From positions 13,211,267 to 13,275,266 of the forward strand of contig CAXIPT010000002.1 of the NCBI GenBank assembly GCA_964030475.1: 64,000 nucleotides of DNA, written 5' to 3'. The notes beneath the pieces were generated by a model. It saw only the letters and a list, made by a program, of their open reading frames with translations, was not told the DNA's origin and searched no databases. Each line of letters opens with the position of its first letter. Within the stretch, counting starts at the first letter, position 1. Below, piece after piece: positions 32,364-41,899 of the stretch. The DNA comes from Tethya wilhelma (Eukaryota > Porifera > Demospongiae > Tethyida > Tethyidae). The translations under genes and the position numbers were made by a program.

Positions 32364-34779
32364 AGGGAAATTCATTGAGTTTTTTCTTGAACTGGAGAAA
32401 GAACCGTGTTACTCCTGTCAAAACAGTCGTAAGTCTAGCCACCATCGGCGCGACAACTAAGTCTTGTAATTTATTTAGCTAGCTTTTTATGGGCCGCTTT
32501 ATTTCACCATGCCTGCAGACTGAGACCACTGAAGCAGGAAGAAGGTGGCTAGAAACTCAACTAGCAGAAAGAAGTAGACCTCTTGTTCTGAATGAACCGG
32601 TACCTGCAACCTTTCATCCATTTATGCCGATGGTTCATTATGAATCCATTACAGCATAGATAATATACGCGAATATGGATTGGCAACGTAATGTAATTTT
32701 TTCGCCAAGCCATGTTATGGTCACGTGATGCTGCAGCTGCTGCAAGGCCAAGAGTGTTATAAAAAAAAAGCTTTTCATGTCTCTATCAAGCCTAAACTAC
32801 GCTTCTAGATTATTTCGAAATGTACTATCAAAGTTTAATTTTGCCCTATGTTGTCTATAATGATAAGATTTGTTCTAGATTCATCAAAATTTTGTGGAGG
32901 TGTTTATATTCTTGAAGGCGCCCCTTTCCTCTGGGCTGGACTTTTGCAGTAAAAGAAGCGGCCATTTACACTCACTCGGCATATTCAAGCTTGGAAATAT
33001 CAGTTATAAATGTCATGCATTTCTTATTTTCTTGTAAAAATTACAAAACAAATTTCTTTATGATAGTTGATATTCCATGGAGCCTGAGGGTTTCTGTGAG
33101 ACACGATATACCTATTTACACTCCTCAAATGGTGGTAAGTCTGCAGTGTAGAGTCGGATCCTCCAAAATGCTGTTACACTTCCAAGAAAATTACAAAACG
33201 TTTGAGTCCAGGAAGCCTGTACTAGAGTAGCGGTACAAGCAAACACAATTGAATTTCATTGCTTTCCATGATAGTACATACTATAAAACATTCGCTATCT
33301 TCTTTTTGCCTTCCTCTCTCGTCTGGGACAGAGCAGAAACAAAGAAGAAAAATTGCTGAATTACAGTGACACTGAAAAAAGTGGGCGTGGCATAACATGG
33401 CTTGGCGGAAAAAATTACATTACGTTGCCAATCCATATTTCGTTCGCGTATATTATCTATGATTACAGGTATAGAATCACTCAAGCATGCTCAGATAGTG
33501 CCATGGTTTCAGTTTAGCTAGAGATCTTTACTTTTTTACAGGATCAAGTTCAAGTCGACTTGCTGAGGCTGAATCAAGGCCACAATCTACACTCGAAGCT
33601 AATGAAATAATCTCACCTTTTATGATCATATCTAGGCAACAGTCTAGACTTGCAACTGAATCAAGGTCAAGGTCACTGTCCATATGTCGACCTGCAACTG
33701 AATCGAGGCCACTGTCCACATGTCGACCCACAACTGAATCAAGGCCACTGTCTACATGTCGACCCTCAACTGAATCGAGGCCACTGTCTACATGTCGACC
33801 TGCAACTGAATCGAGGCCACTGTACATGTCTACATGTCGACCTACAACTGAATCAAGGCCACTGTCTACATGTCGACCCTCAACTGAATCGAGGCCACTG
33901 TTCACATGTCGACCCTCAACTGAATCGAGGCCACTGTCTACATGTCGACCTGCAACTGAATCTAGGCCACTGTCTACATGTCGACCTGCAACTGAATCAA
34001 GGCCACTGTCTACATGTCGACCTACACCTGAATCGAGGCCACTGTCGACATATCGACCCTCAACTGAATCGAGGCCACTGTTCACATGTCAACCCTCAAC
34101 TGAATCGAGGCCACTGTCTACATGTCGACCTGAATCAAGGCCACTGTCCATATGTCAACCCTCAACAGATTCCAGGCCACTGTCTACATGTCAACCCTCA
34201 ACTGATTCCAAGCCACTGTCCAAGGCTATATGTCAACCCTCAACTGAAACAAAACCACCACCATCTAGATCAAAAATTAAATCAGAGCCACTATCTAGGT
34301 GTAGGTCTCCAATTAAACTGAGGCCATCCACTCCACTGAAACCCCCTGTTGAGTCAATAGTATCTGTCAGTGAGAGTAACGTACAGCAAAAGATGAAAAA
34401 GAAAGCATCTCTGATTGAACTCAAGATGCACCGTAATAACTTTAGAGCTCGAAAAGAGCTTAAACTTGTGTGGTCACTGCTGGACAGGCTTGAGAAGGCT
34501 CAGGCCAAAACTGTGGAGTACGAAGAGAAATATCGTGGACTCCTACGGACTAATCCGATTTATATGGAAGAAATTGAAGAAGAGTTCAAGGCTAAGCTCA
34601 AACATACCAAGCAAAAGCTCGGCGAGCATGTAGCCTATAAGTTCAAGCTACTTCGTCATATAAATACCCGTGAGGCAAAGTCAGATTTCTACTTAGCTCG
34701 AATGAGCAAGTACATTGACAATGTAACCACTGATGATGAAGACAGGAATTCTCTGCCTTCAATTCCAGAGGAGACATAA
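32318..34779 (+). CDS. Putatively myristoylated coiled-coil protein with 12-residue repeat; exon 2 hit by a transposon
   Basis: Exon 1 (32318-32428) encodes MGCTSSKPIATK, an N-myristoylation plus Cys-palmitoylation start, then a basic stretch. Exon 2 starts at 32519 and, in the state before insertion, ended ATTACAG (32648-32654) with donor GTATAG. Exon 3 is 33542-34779. Phases agree (G + GA). Exon 3 carries about 16 units of C-R-P-x-T-E-S-R-P-L-S-T (33679-34254) and a Lys/Glu-rich coiled coil (~34390-34700). A transposon (32655-33461) now follows the exon 2 end and brings in a TAG at once, so the reference copy would give 83 residues unless a cryptic donor is used. Unknown family; a membrane-anchored scaffold is inference. 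Confidence 0.6.
32655..33461. mobile_element. TIR transposon with 7-bp target duplication
   Basis: 807 bases. The ends are inverted over more than 60 bases: CATAGATAATATACGCGAA at the left and TTCGCGTATATTATCTATG at the right, continuing through GGATTGGCAACGTAATGTAA and GCCAAGCCATGTTATG. ATTACAG flanks both sides (32648-32654 and 33462-33468). No transposase. It contains a good donor (AATGGTG|GTAAGT, 33134). Confidence 0.85.
33679..34254 (+). repeat. 36-bp coding minisatellite
   Basis: About 16 units of the form TGTCGACCTGCAACTGAATC plus AGGCCACTGTCTACA. Because 36 is a multiple of three, other frames on both strands also stay open; those are shadows. Confidence 0.9.
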
Positions 34780-35416
34780 CTCATGCAGTCTTAGATGTGG
34801 ATGTCCTGATGGACAAATAAATAACTATTAAATTTTAATATTACAAACTAGTAGATAAAGTTATTAACACTTAACAACGGTTTGTGTTGTACTGAATATC
34901 ATGATCATTATAACTATACATGGCATTGTGGTAGATTATACACGATACACTATATTATTTTGTTTGGATCATCAAAATCAGCAGGGTCTGCATCTTCTTC
35001 ACGTCATACAAGAATCTCAAGCTCGATCTGATTGAGTCAATAATTGTACTTGTTGAATTTGATGGAGCGACTGCACTTACAGCTGACACTACATTTTCTT
35101 GTTTAACTATAGTGTCTTGACTTTCTTGATGCACTTCCGTCACTAGTATACTTCCAATTGCTCCATCTCCTTCTGCAATAGGCTGTTCCGTTCATTGCCC
35201 TATTGTGGATCTTTGTCCTTGAATTCACCATGTGTTGCCATTGTATATAGTGTGTCACAGTGGGAAGATCTACAGTCAATAGATCTAGCTAATAGCCCAA
35301 TAATTTTTTGCCAAAAAAATACCTTCGTTCAAAATTGGCTGTTGAATTGCAAAGAATCGTGAAACGCTTATTTACTGCGCATGCGTAGCGCTCGCGTGCT
35401 CAGAGAATTGATGACG

Positions 35417-35424
35417 TGACGTCA
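35417..35424. promoter_or_regulatory. CRE palindrome
   Basis: A perfect TGACGTCA, with a half-conserved TGACGTGA starting five bases earlier (35412), about 175 bases upstream of the ATG at 35599. A TGCGCATGCG core lies 40 bases further upstream. Candidate promoter of the small gene. Confidence 0.45.
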
Positions 35425-35598
35425 ACGATAGTGCACAATGCCAAAATTATAGATAGTCAGTCTTCAAATTGTTCAACAGAAGTTTTGCTTTTTCCATTGG
35501 GTATCTCAACCATATTTATATCAGATTATTCCAGGCAAATTGGAACAAGAAAGCTTATTATACAAGAGAATATTAATTTGACTCGGACCAATCTTAAA

Positions 35599-36344
35599 AT
35601 GGTTAAGATTTTGAAGAGCATCCATTCTACTTTCAGGAAAATCTTCAGCAGGAAACATAGACAGCCCAAGAAGCAATCCATTAGAATGAACAGATTGTTG
35701 GGAACTTTGTATAGGGTAAGTGACGACAGGGGCGTAGCCAGGATTTAGAGTAAGAGGGTGCTGTAATTGTGCGCGCGCAGCGCGCGGAAAATTTTTTGGG
35801 TGCCACGCCCACTTTTGGGTCACGTGATCGATACCGTGACCTTTGAACTATTGCTGAAAGCCAATTGCTGAGCGCTTTCGATCAACCTAGCCGGTGAACT
35901 AAACGGTTTTGAAGTTTGTTTATCAAGAGCTTAGACATAAAATGAGCTTGGAAAATAGCTTCTAACAAGAAACAAGTAAGAAAAAGTGATTCTAAAGGCT
36001 TGATTACTTATTGATAAATCCAATTATTAAATATTTTTGCGCTTCCGGTCAGCAGCGAAGGGGGTGCTCGAGCACCCAAAGCACCCCCCCTCCCTACGCC
36101 ACTGGACGATCAGCCCACTACACCCTCCCTTCAGGAAACCTCTGAAGTTGAAGAGAGACAAAGCACTACAATAACCCCATATGCTGAAGTGCACCAGGAT
36201 ACTACTGCTGAACAAAAAAATGCAGTGTCAGACTTAGTATGTGCAACTCCATCAATTGCAAGTTCAGACTCTAGATCTGAAATAAAACTCACAGCAAGTG
36301 TTTCAGTTAACGTTGAAGAATCATTAAGTTTTGTAACTTGGTGA
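35599..36344 (+). CDS. Small basic/acidic protein of unknown function, exon split by a hAT-like element
   Basis: The first part (35599-35715, 39 codons) is very basic (MVKILKSIHSTFRKIFSRKH). The second part (36114-36344, 76 residues plus TGA) is Thr/Glu/Ser-rich. Between them lies a 378-base transposon. Removing the element and one GACGA copy leaves an uninterrupted frame (TAT AGG GTA AGT GAC GAT CAG CCC), so the ancestral gene had a single exon of 120 residues. The bases flanking the insertion read GTAAGT and GATCAG, so splicing out 35716-36113 would remove 5 original codons and keep frame (115 residues). No family recognised. Confidence 0.6.
35727..36104. mobile_element. hAT-like MITE with 5-bp target duplication in a coding exon
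   Basis: 378 bases starting CAGGGGCGTAGCCAGG and ending CCTACGCCACTG, flanked by GACGA on both sides (35722-35726 and 36105-36109). It shares the GGGTGCTCGAGCACCC palindrome with the element at 20079-20448, so the two are one family. Confidence 0.85.
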
Positions 36345-36978
36345 TCCAGATTTCAGAGTATTAGGGGCAGCAAGAGATTGATTTCCCAGTACACATGAAA
36401 ATGTAAACTACATGCATGCAGGCATTATGTTGCACCTATGATAATGAGTAGTCCTTATTGATTATAAGAGATAATTTATGGCATGCATGCGCAGCTCAGA
36501 TAGATCGATCTAGAGGCGCGCTGAGCGGATATGCGATTTCACTGCACGTGACAGTCACATGTCAATCAGATGTTTTAGAAACCAAACAACACAAGAAAGT
36601 GGTTCTTTGTTAAAGTATTCTCGGCTGGTACGTTTTCTATTCTGAGTACTACTAGATATACTTTTAGTTATCTCTTTTATCTCCTACAGTTTTCCGTGTT
36701 CGTTTTCTAACGTCGAGTATAAAGGAGCACTTTGGTTGCTGTTTATACTCAAATTCTCATTTTAGGTTTTAATCTTCGGAGCTGCGTAAAGCAGCTTGAT
36801 AACCGCCAAAATACGTTCGAAAAAGCAGCAACCACAAGACCAGAGCAACCGGGCCCCAGGGCACCAACAAGGCACCATACCCCTACGCCCCTGTAAGTGT
36901 GGAGTATCTCTTTTTCTCAAATAATTTTATGTTGTATATAGCATACAGCATCTTTGCATACTGTAACACATACAAACA
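36345..36978. other. Spacer and probable 5' UTR/promoter of antizyme
   Basis: No coding sequence is supported. A non-coding first exon ending near CCCCT|GTAAGTG (36891) is possible. Confidence 0.35.
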
Positions 36979-39232
36979 ATGCCATTGTACAGGGAGTCTG
37001 CCTTCGGTTGTATCCTCACCGATCACTACGTGTGGATGGAGCAGTACTCCTGACACGTGTTTTGAGGACACCTCCCTGGACTGTGGAGAGGAGGGAGATG
37101 ATGATGACAATTTAGCCTTCCGGAATATCCTGGTATGGCTGTCGTAGTATCTGTTTGTCACAAAGTTGTTTGATGGGCAATTGATAGAGTTGACGTTCAA
37201 ACTTAACACACATATATACATAAATGTAGATCTGACACACAAAATATGTCAAGGACATACATGTACATATGTCATTGGTTGCGTTTGCCTTTACTGTTAT
37301 TTGTTATGTTAGCTAGCTGTGAGTGTCTTTGACATGGATGCATCAGTTTACTCTCTTGGGTACTGCTTGCTGTTTTGAGAGAGAGTATGTGTATATGGAT
37401 GTGTGCTTCTTGATGAGTATGTTGGTAGTAGGGCTTTACTCTGCCATTCTCGGAATCTCTTGATGAGTATATAAATGTTAACAAATTGATTAGAAATTAG
37501 TTCCATTGGAAGTAATTTGTGTAATATTAAGACTCTTTCATGAGGATTCCATCATTCCACACTACCAAGAACCACTACCTAGTGCTATCAAAGTGTATCA
37601 TATTTTTGTGATATGTGTTAGGTTCTAAAGCGTTCATGAAATACTTTGAGAATATCTGATGTGATTCCGTGTAATATCAATTCCTATTGCTCTATGTTGA
37701 AATACTAGGAAGCCTCTATTGTTACTGTCAGCTTGCTGTTTAGCTTGTGGGACTTCTTTATTGATTCCCAGTACCATTATGTTAAGTACATGTAATTGTT
37801 ACATGATGTGGGTCACGCCGCTACATTTAGGCCTTGAGATCTGGTTAAGAAGTCGACTAGTGTCTATGAATAGTAGTGTACACTGCTATTCTCTGCTCCA
37901 ATGCCTGTGAGCTCTAGCTGCTCAATGGTAAGACCATTTGACTAGAGTTTGAAAGACTTGGGTTCAAATCCCAGCTACGTAGTTCTCAAGTTTTTTTTCC
38001 AATAATTATTTTATTGTTGTTGTGAAATTTTCCAAGCCTGTTTGTGTACATCTGTATTGGATAAGTACTCCATCATTGTTTAGTCAGAGATCATGCTTCC
38101 ACTCTTCTTTCTTCAGGGAAGCCTCAAGGACAGCGTCAACCCTCCTCCCCTCGATGATCCTGGAGGGGGAGAGGTGTCCCTGTTGTCAGACAAGGTCTTT
38201 GTTCACTCTGTCTCCAATGCTGGGAAGCAAGTGTCAGTGAAGGCTATGAACCATGAGGGGAACCTCTTTGTCCATCTCTCTGCCTCCAAACTGGCACAGT
38301 TGAGCAAGGAATGGTGAGTACTGAGGTGTAGGGAGGAAATGATCTTTCTCTGTCAAACAGGAAGTGTCAGGAAACAAAGCTTCTTTGTATGAATGTCATT
38401 TTGATGATCTTTACCCACTCTTGACTGTTAACTATAAATATTATGTCATGCCCAGCCTCTCTTCCCATCAGATACATGAGCATGTAGTTATGATCCATGT
38501 GTATTGGGCATACTTCAGTGATGTGAGAGTAATATGTAGGAGAGTCTGATGCTTACCTTACAAATCTCAGTTTGGAATGTAAGAAACTACACCAATGAAC
38601 GTGCATGTACCGGTGTTCTTTAAGAATCCATAGACTGCAATAATGTGGCCTCTAGCGCCATGATGTTGCAGCTGTCTTCCTTTTAGTGGTGGCTTTGGTT
38701 TAAACAGTAAGCGGGTGGTACACTATGATATGATGGATAATAAACTATTACTGACTAGCTTAATTGTAGCTACTCATAGCACTCAGCAACTTCTATGCAC
38801 AGTTTGATGTCATTTTTTTAACCGCTGTGCCCAAGCATTTGTTCTTAGCAACAATGGACATCATACATGTGGTTTTCAATTAGATAACCTTTTTATTATA
38901 CATACCACCTTCTCAATGATAAATAATGTTTTTTTGTTTGATTGTTTTGTCACTAGTGATATTGCACCACACATACACATATTACCCTTAGTCTGATATC
39001 ACTGTTGGAGCATGCTGAAGAGACACTGCACTGCCGCTATGCTTTCCTCTTCTTGGATCGCTCTATTCCTGAGACAAGTCGTAAGAAAGCTCTTCGAGAT
39101 TTTTGTTTTCTTGGTTTCGAGTTGCTAGGCCCATCCCACAATAAGCTTCCTGTAAGAAGTGACGAGTATCTGTTTATGGGGTATGAGATTAGTCCAGGTG
39201 ATGGGTCTGATTCCGATTCTGATGAAGACTGA
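36979..39232 (+). CDS. OAZ: Ornithine decarboxylase antizyme (programmed +1 frameshift)
   Basis: ORF1 starts at ATG 36979 (MPLYRESAFGC...) and stops at UGA 37051-37053 after 24 codons. Shifting by +1 at UCC-UGA (37048-37053) opens ORF2: DTCFEDTSLDCGEE to the donor at 37133, then exons 38117-38313 and 38992-39232, all in phase; total about 196 residues. ORF2 contains the antizyme core NLFVHLSASKLAQLSKE, LLEHAEETL, and FCFLGFELLGPSH followed by YLFMGYEI. Antizyme binds ODC monomers, blocks polyamine synthesis, sends ODC to the proteasome without ubiquitin and inhibits polyamine uptake. Polyamines raise frameshifting, making a feedback loop. One residue usually Trp after SKE is Cys here under this splice choice. 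A non-coding upstream exon is possible. Confidence 0.93.
37048..37053 (+). promoter_or_regulatory. OAZ: +1 ribosomal frameshift site UCC-UGA
   Basis: The zero-frame reads TAC TCC TGA; the +1 frame continues GAC ACG TGT. UCC-UGA is the classical antizyme shift site, and the frame after it matches antizyme while the zero frame terminates. Confidence 0.92.
37133..38116. other. Antizyme intron with tRNA-like fragment
   Basis: Near 37907-37976 a segment has a B-box-like GGGTTCAAATCCCAG and an A-box-like TGCTCAATGGTAAG but no consistent cloverleaf. It is probably a tRNA-derived repeat remnant. Confidence 0.4.
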
Positions 39233-39709
39233 GGATGGTGTTGATAATTCGTGTGGATACTCTACTGTACTAACATTTGTATCTATTGTTGTTGAGTGTT
39301 TACTTAGGAAGTTTGTACATCTGTGACGTTTGTTAGGGTCAGTATTGCGTAATCTTGTCTGTAGATATTATCTGTGTTTGTGTGTATGTGTGCAAAGCAT
39401 TCTGTTGTGATTCATTATGACCATGATTGTTGCAGTGCAAATAAGACTGTAGGAGTATAATAGTAGACATGTTTTGTTCTGTGGAGTCAAATATCTTTGT
39501 ACTGGCTTTGTCAATTTAACTAAAAGTAGTGTATAGCTATAGTTTTCCACACATGACATTGTTCCATACAACAATATTGATTGTTGTACACACACACATA
39601 TACCATGTTACACCAGTCACTATGTACGCTTGGGAGTGAACACCTCAGAATGATACAACAATGTTAGACATATATAGTCAATGTACCATGCTATCAATGA
39701 TTATATCAA

Positions 39710-40465
39710 TCATAGTGTGGGACCTGTTTTCGTCACAACACATACAGTCAATTCCATCTCCAGTTCCATCATTTCCTGTTTGGGGAACTCTCTATCTAGT
39801 TCAAGAATACCCTCCTCTATCTCGTGGTCGCTATACCGCACCAAGTGGGTTATGTACCTGTCTCGCAGTGCTGCATAATAGTCTGTCTTTGGTATTGTGT
39901 AATGATATGAGCACTTGCTCTCTTTCCAATTCAACTCTAACTGTTTCAAAGTACTGTAGAGAGATGTTCTATTCCTTAGTTGAGTTTTGTTAAACTCTTC
40001 TTGAGCTGACTTGAAAAAAATGCCCAGTTTGGTTGCAGCAACGACCACACACAATCCGTTATCAATGAGGTGTTCAAAGAGATTTGTAAACACAGCTGTT
40101 AGGTCTGTAAAGTGATGTATACTGCCACTGAGTAGAAACTTGTTGAAAAGTTTATCATACTGCTTCAAAGAGAAAAGATCTTCGATGCAAACTTGAACTG
40201 GTTCAATACCATCCTTTTCTTTCAGGACCTCAAACATGGACCTAGAGGGCTCAATGCACACTATGGGGTTCTTGAGTCTCCGGCTCTCCCAGATCTGGTG
40301 GGCAATTTCTCCTGTTCCAGCTCCAACATCAGCAATCAATTCTTCTTGGCCGATGGATACACATTTCATTATAGCATCAGCTACACTGGCATGCCAGTAC
40401 TTGAAATGCATGTCATATTTTGATGCAAGCTCAGTGTAGTGATCTAGTGGAACATCGGAGAGCAA
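39710..40465 (-). CDS. Class I SAM-dependent methyltransferase
   Basis: Intact intronless ORF of 251 residues. Residues 43-54 (LIADVGAGTGEI) are motif I, which binds S-adenosylmethionine; CIEPSRSMFEVL is the motif II region with its acidic residue; FNKFLLSGSIHHFTDL fits motif IV/post-motif. The C-terminal third is helical and less conserved. The pattern resembles small metabolite methyltransferases (type 11/25) seen in bacteria and lower metazoans. The substrate cannot be inferred. It is convergent with antizyme, whose stop codon lies about 480 bases away. Lack of introns would fit retroposition or lateral origin, but it is weak evidence. Confidence 0.85.
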   Translation of the reverse strand: MLSDVPLDHYTELASKYDMHFKYWHASVADAIMKCVSIGQEELIADVGAGTGEIAHQIWESRRLKNPIVCIEPSRSMFEVLKEKDGIEPVQVCIEDLFSLKQYDKLFNKFLLSGSIHHFTDLTAVFTNLFEHLIDNGLCVVVAATKLGIFFKSAQEEFNKTQLRNRTSLYSTLKQLELNWKESKCSYHYTIPKTDYYAALRDRYITHLVRYSDHEIEEGILELDREFPKQEMMELEMELTVCVVTKTGPTL

Positions 40466-41130
40466 AAAAAGATAAGTCTGTATTTATATTCCAGACCATC
40501 CATGGTACAGATCAAGCTTGAACAATGTGTGTTTGAAAGCTGATCCTGTTCATGCAGTTATTAAACGTACCCGAAAATTTAGCCATTTCCTGTGCTTGTG
40601 GCAGCATCTATGGTGGCAGCGTTATGATATATTATGGTTCTGCTTGTTCTCCGGATCGCAGAGCAGTAGGCCTGGTAAGCGATTCGCATCCCTTTAGTCA
40701 TAGCTAGTATTAGTATAGGGTCAGGGTCGACCTCAACTCTAATTTTCTGAGCATGCGCAATTTATATTTTTAGTCTGCCGCGGATAGAGTTTCTACGCGC
40801 GTAGATACTTAGTAGTGGGCCTCTCAAGCTACGTACACTGCCCAACTCACAGTCTTAAAGAGGCTTCAAAGAGCAGGTTTCATTCATCCTGAAAGAACAA
40901 ATTTACATCAGTTAAAGATCATGACATCATTGACATGGATGATGTGAGCTAACAACTAACGTGATGTTTAGGAAATTTAGTTCGGAAATCAAGTTCTCTT
41001 CAAATGGCTGATTAGCCGCTGATTGCTTTATTCATCCATATTTTCGTTCTGTAGACCAGCGTTTTTTTATTGAAGAAGCAACACTGGGTGTCGCATGTGG
41101 TGCTGGATCCTTCTCTGATGTGTTTGAGGT
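40466..41130. other. Spacer with one isolated exon-like remnant
   Basis: At 41055-41128 a segment between a TGTAG acceptor and a GAG|GTAATA donor reads IEEATLGVACGAGSFSDVFE. It could be a kinase glycine loop or a methyltransferase motif I. No adjoining exon fits, so it is noted only as a possible relic. Confidence 0.25.
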
Positions 41131-41899
41131 AATACTTTGTATATATATTGAGGTAATACTTTGTATCATGTCATATTATATAAAGCAATTATCACTGGCC
41201 TTATATAGCTGAAGTATATAAATAAATTATTTTACTTCTTTTTTTTTTGAGGTAAAATACTTTGTATCATGTCATGATGAATTATAAGTACTATCCTTTG
41301 CTGAACTGGACTATTATATTATGTTCTGCTTCTCAGTGAAGTTTTACTTATCAGGCAAACTATAATATTATAGCCATTCAACATCCATTCTTTCTATTTA
41401 ATATGTAGGTTTTGGTTGGTGGTGTATTACACGTAGGAAGTGATTCAGTTTTTTACACCCCCTGAATCTTTATCAAAAAGGCTTAAATAGGTGTGCCAAT
41501 GAATGCTATCTGATGACTAAATTAAACGTACCATCTAAATGTGGTCAAATTAATATTGCATAGTTTCTGGTTTCCTCAGAAGTCTGCTTTGAATTCAATA
41601 CCTGTACTTGTAATAGAAAAGCTTGAATATGGGCTTATAGAACTAGTCCGAAGCTCTCGCGACATGCCCATCATGCCTCTACCAATGAAATTGTCGATCA
41701 TAGAAGACATATAGCTAATAGTGATTTGCTGTACTTACACTCGCTATAGCTCCTCCAATTATTCATCGTGATTCAGTTGAAGATGGAGACAATAATTATT
41801 CCTGACTTCTAATTTTGTGGCAAAAATTTGTAGCTTGGGAAGTGCTTGCACTGTTGATGAGCAAGATGAATATCAACATCTATTGCTGAGACATGAAAT

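Noticed and set aside
33679..34254. Regular 36-bp repeats resembling a CRISPR array
   Set aside because: No unique spacers; the units abut and are coding; the genome is eukaryotic.
33528..34321. Long ORFs on the minus strand (185 aa) and in another plus frame (223 aa) over the minisatellite
   Set aside because: The 36-bp unit is a multiple of three and stop-free in several frames; only the frame joined to the downstream coiled coil and upstream exons is supported.
34955..35240. Minus-strand segment with MATHGEFKDKDPQ and a later open stretch
   Set aside because: The frame is broken by stops and no splice signals join the parts; no family resemblance.
35416..35598. N-terminal extension of the small gene to 35416
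   Set aside because: That start would be GTG, implausible in an animal gene, and the region holds a CRE palindrome; ATG 35599 is preferred.
37907..37976. tRNA-like sequence in the antizyme intron
   Set aside because: It has an A-box- and B-box-like part but no consistent acceptor or anticodon stem; most likely a tRNA-derived repeat.
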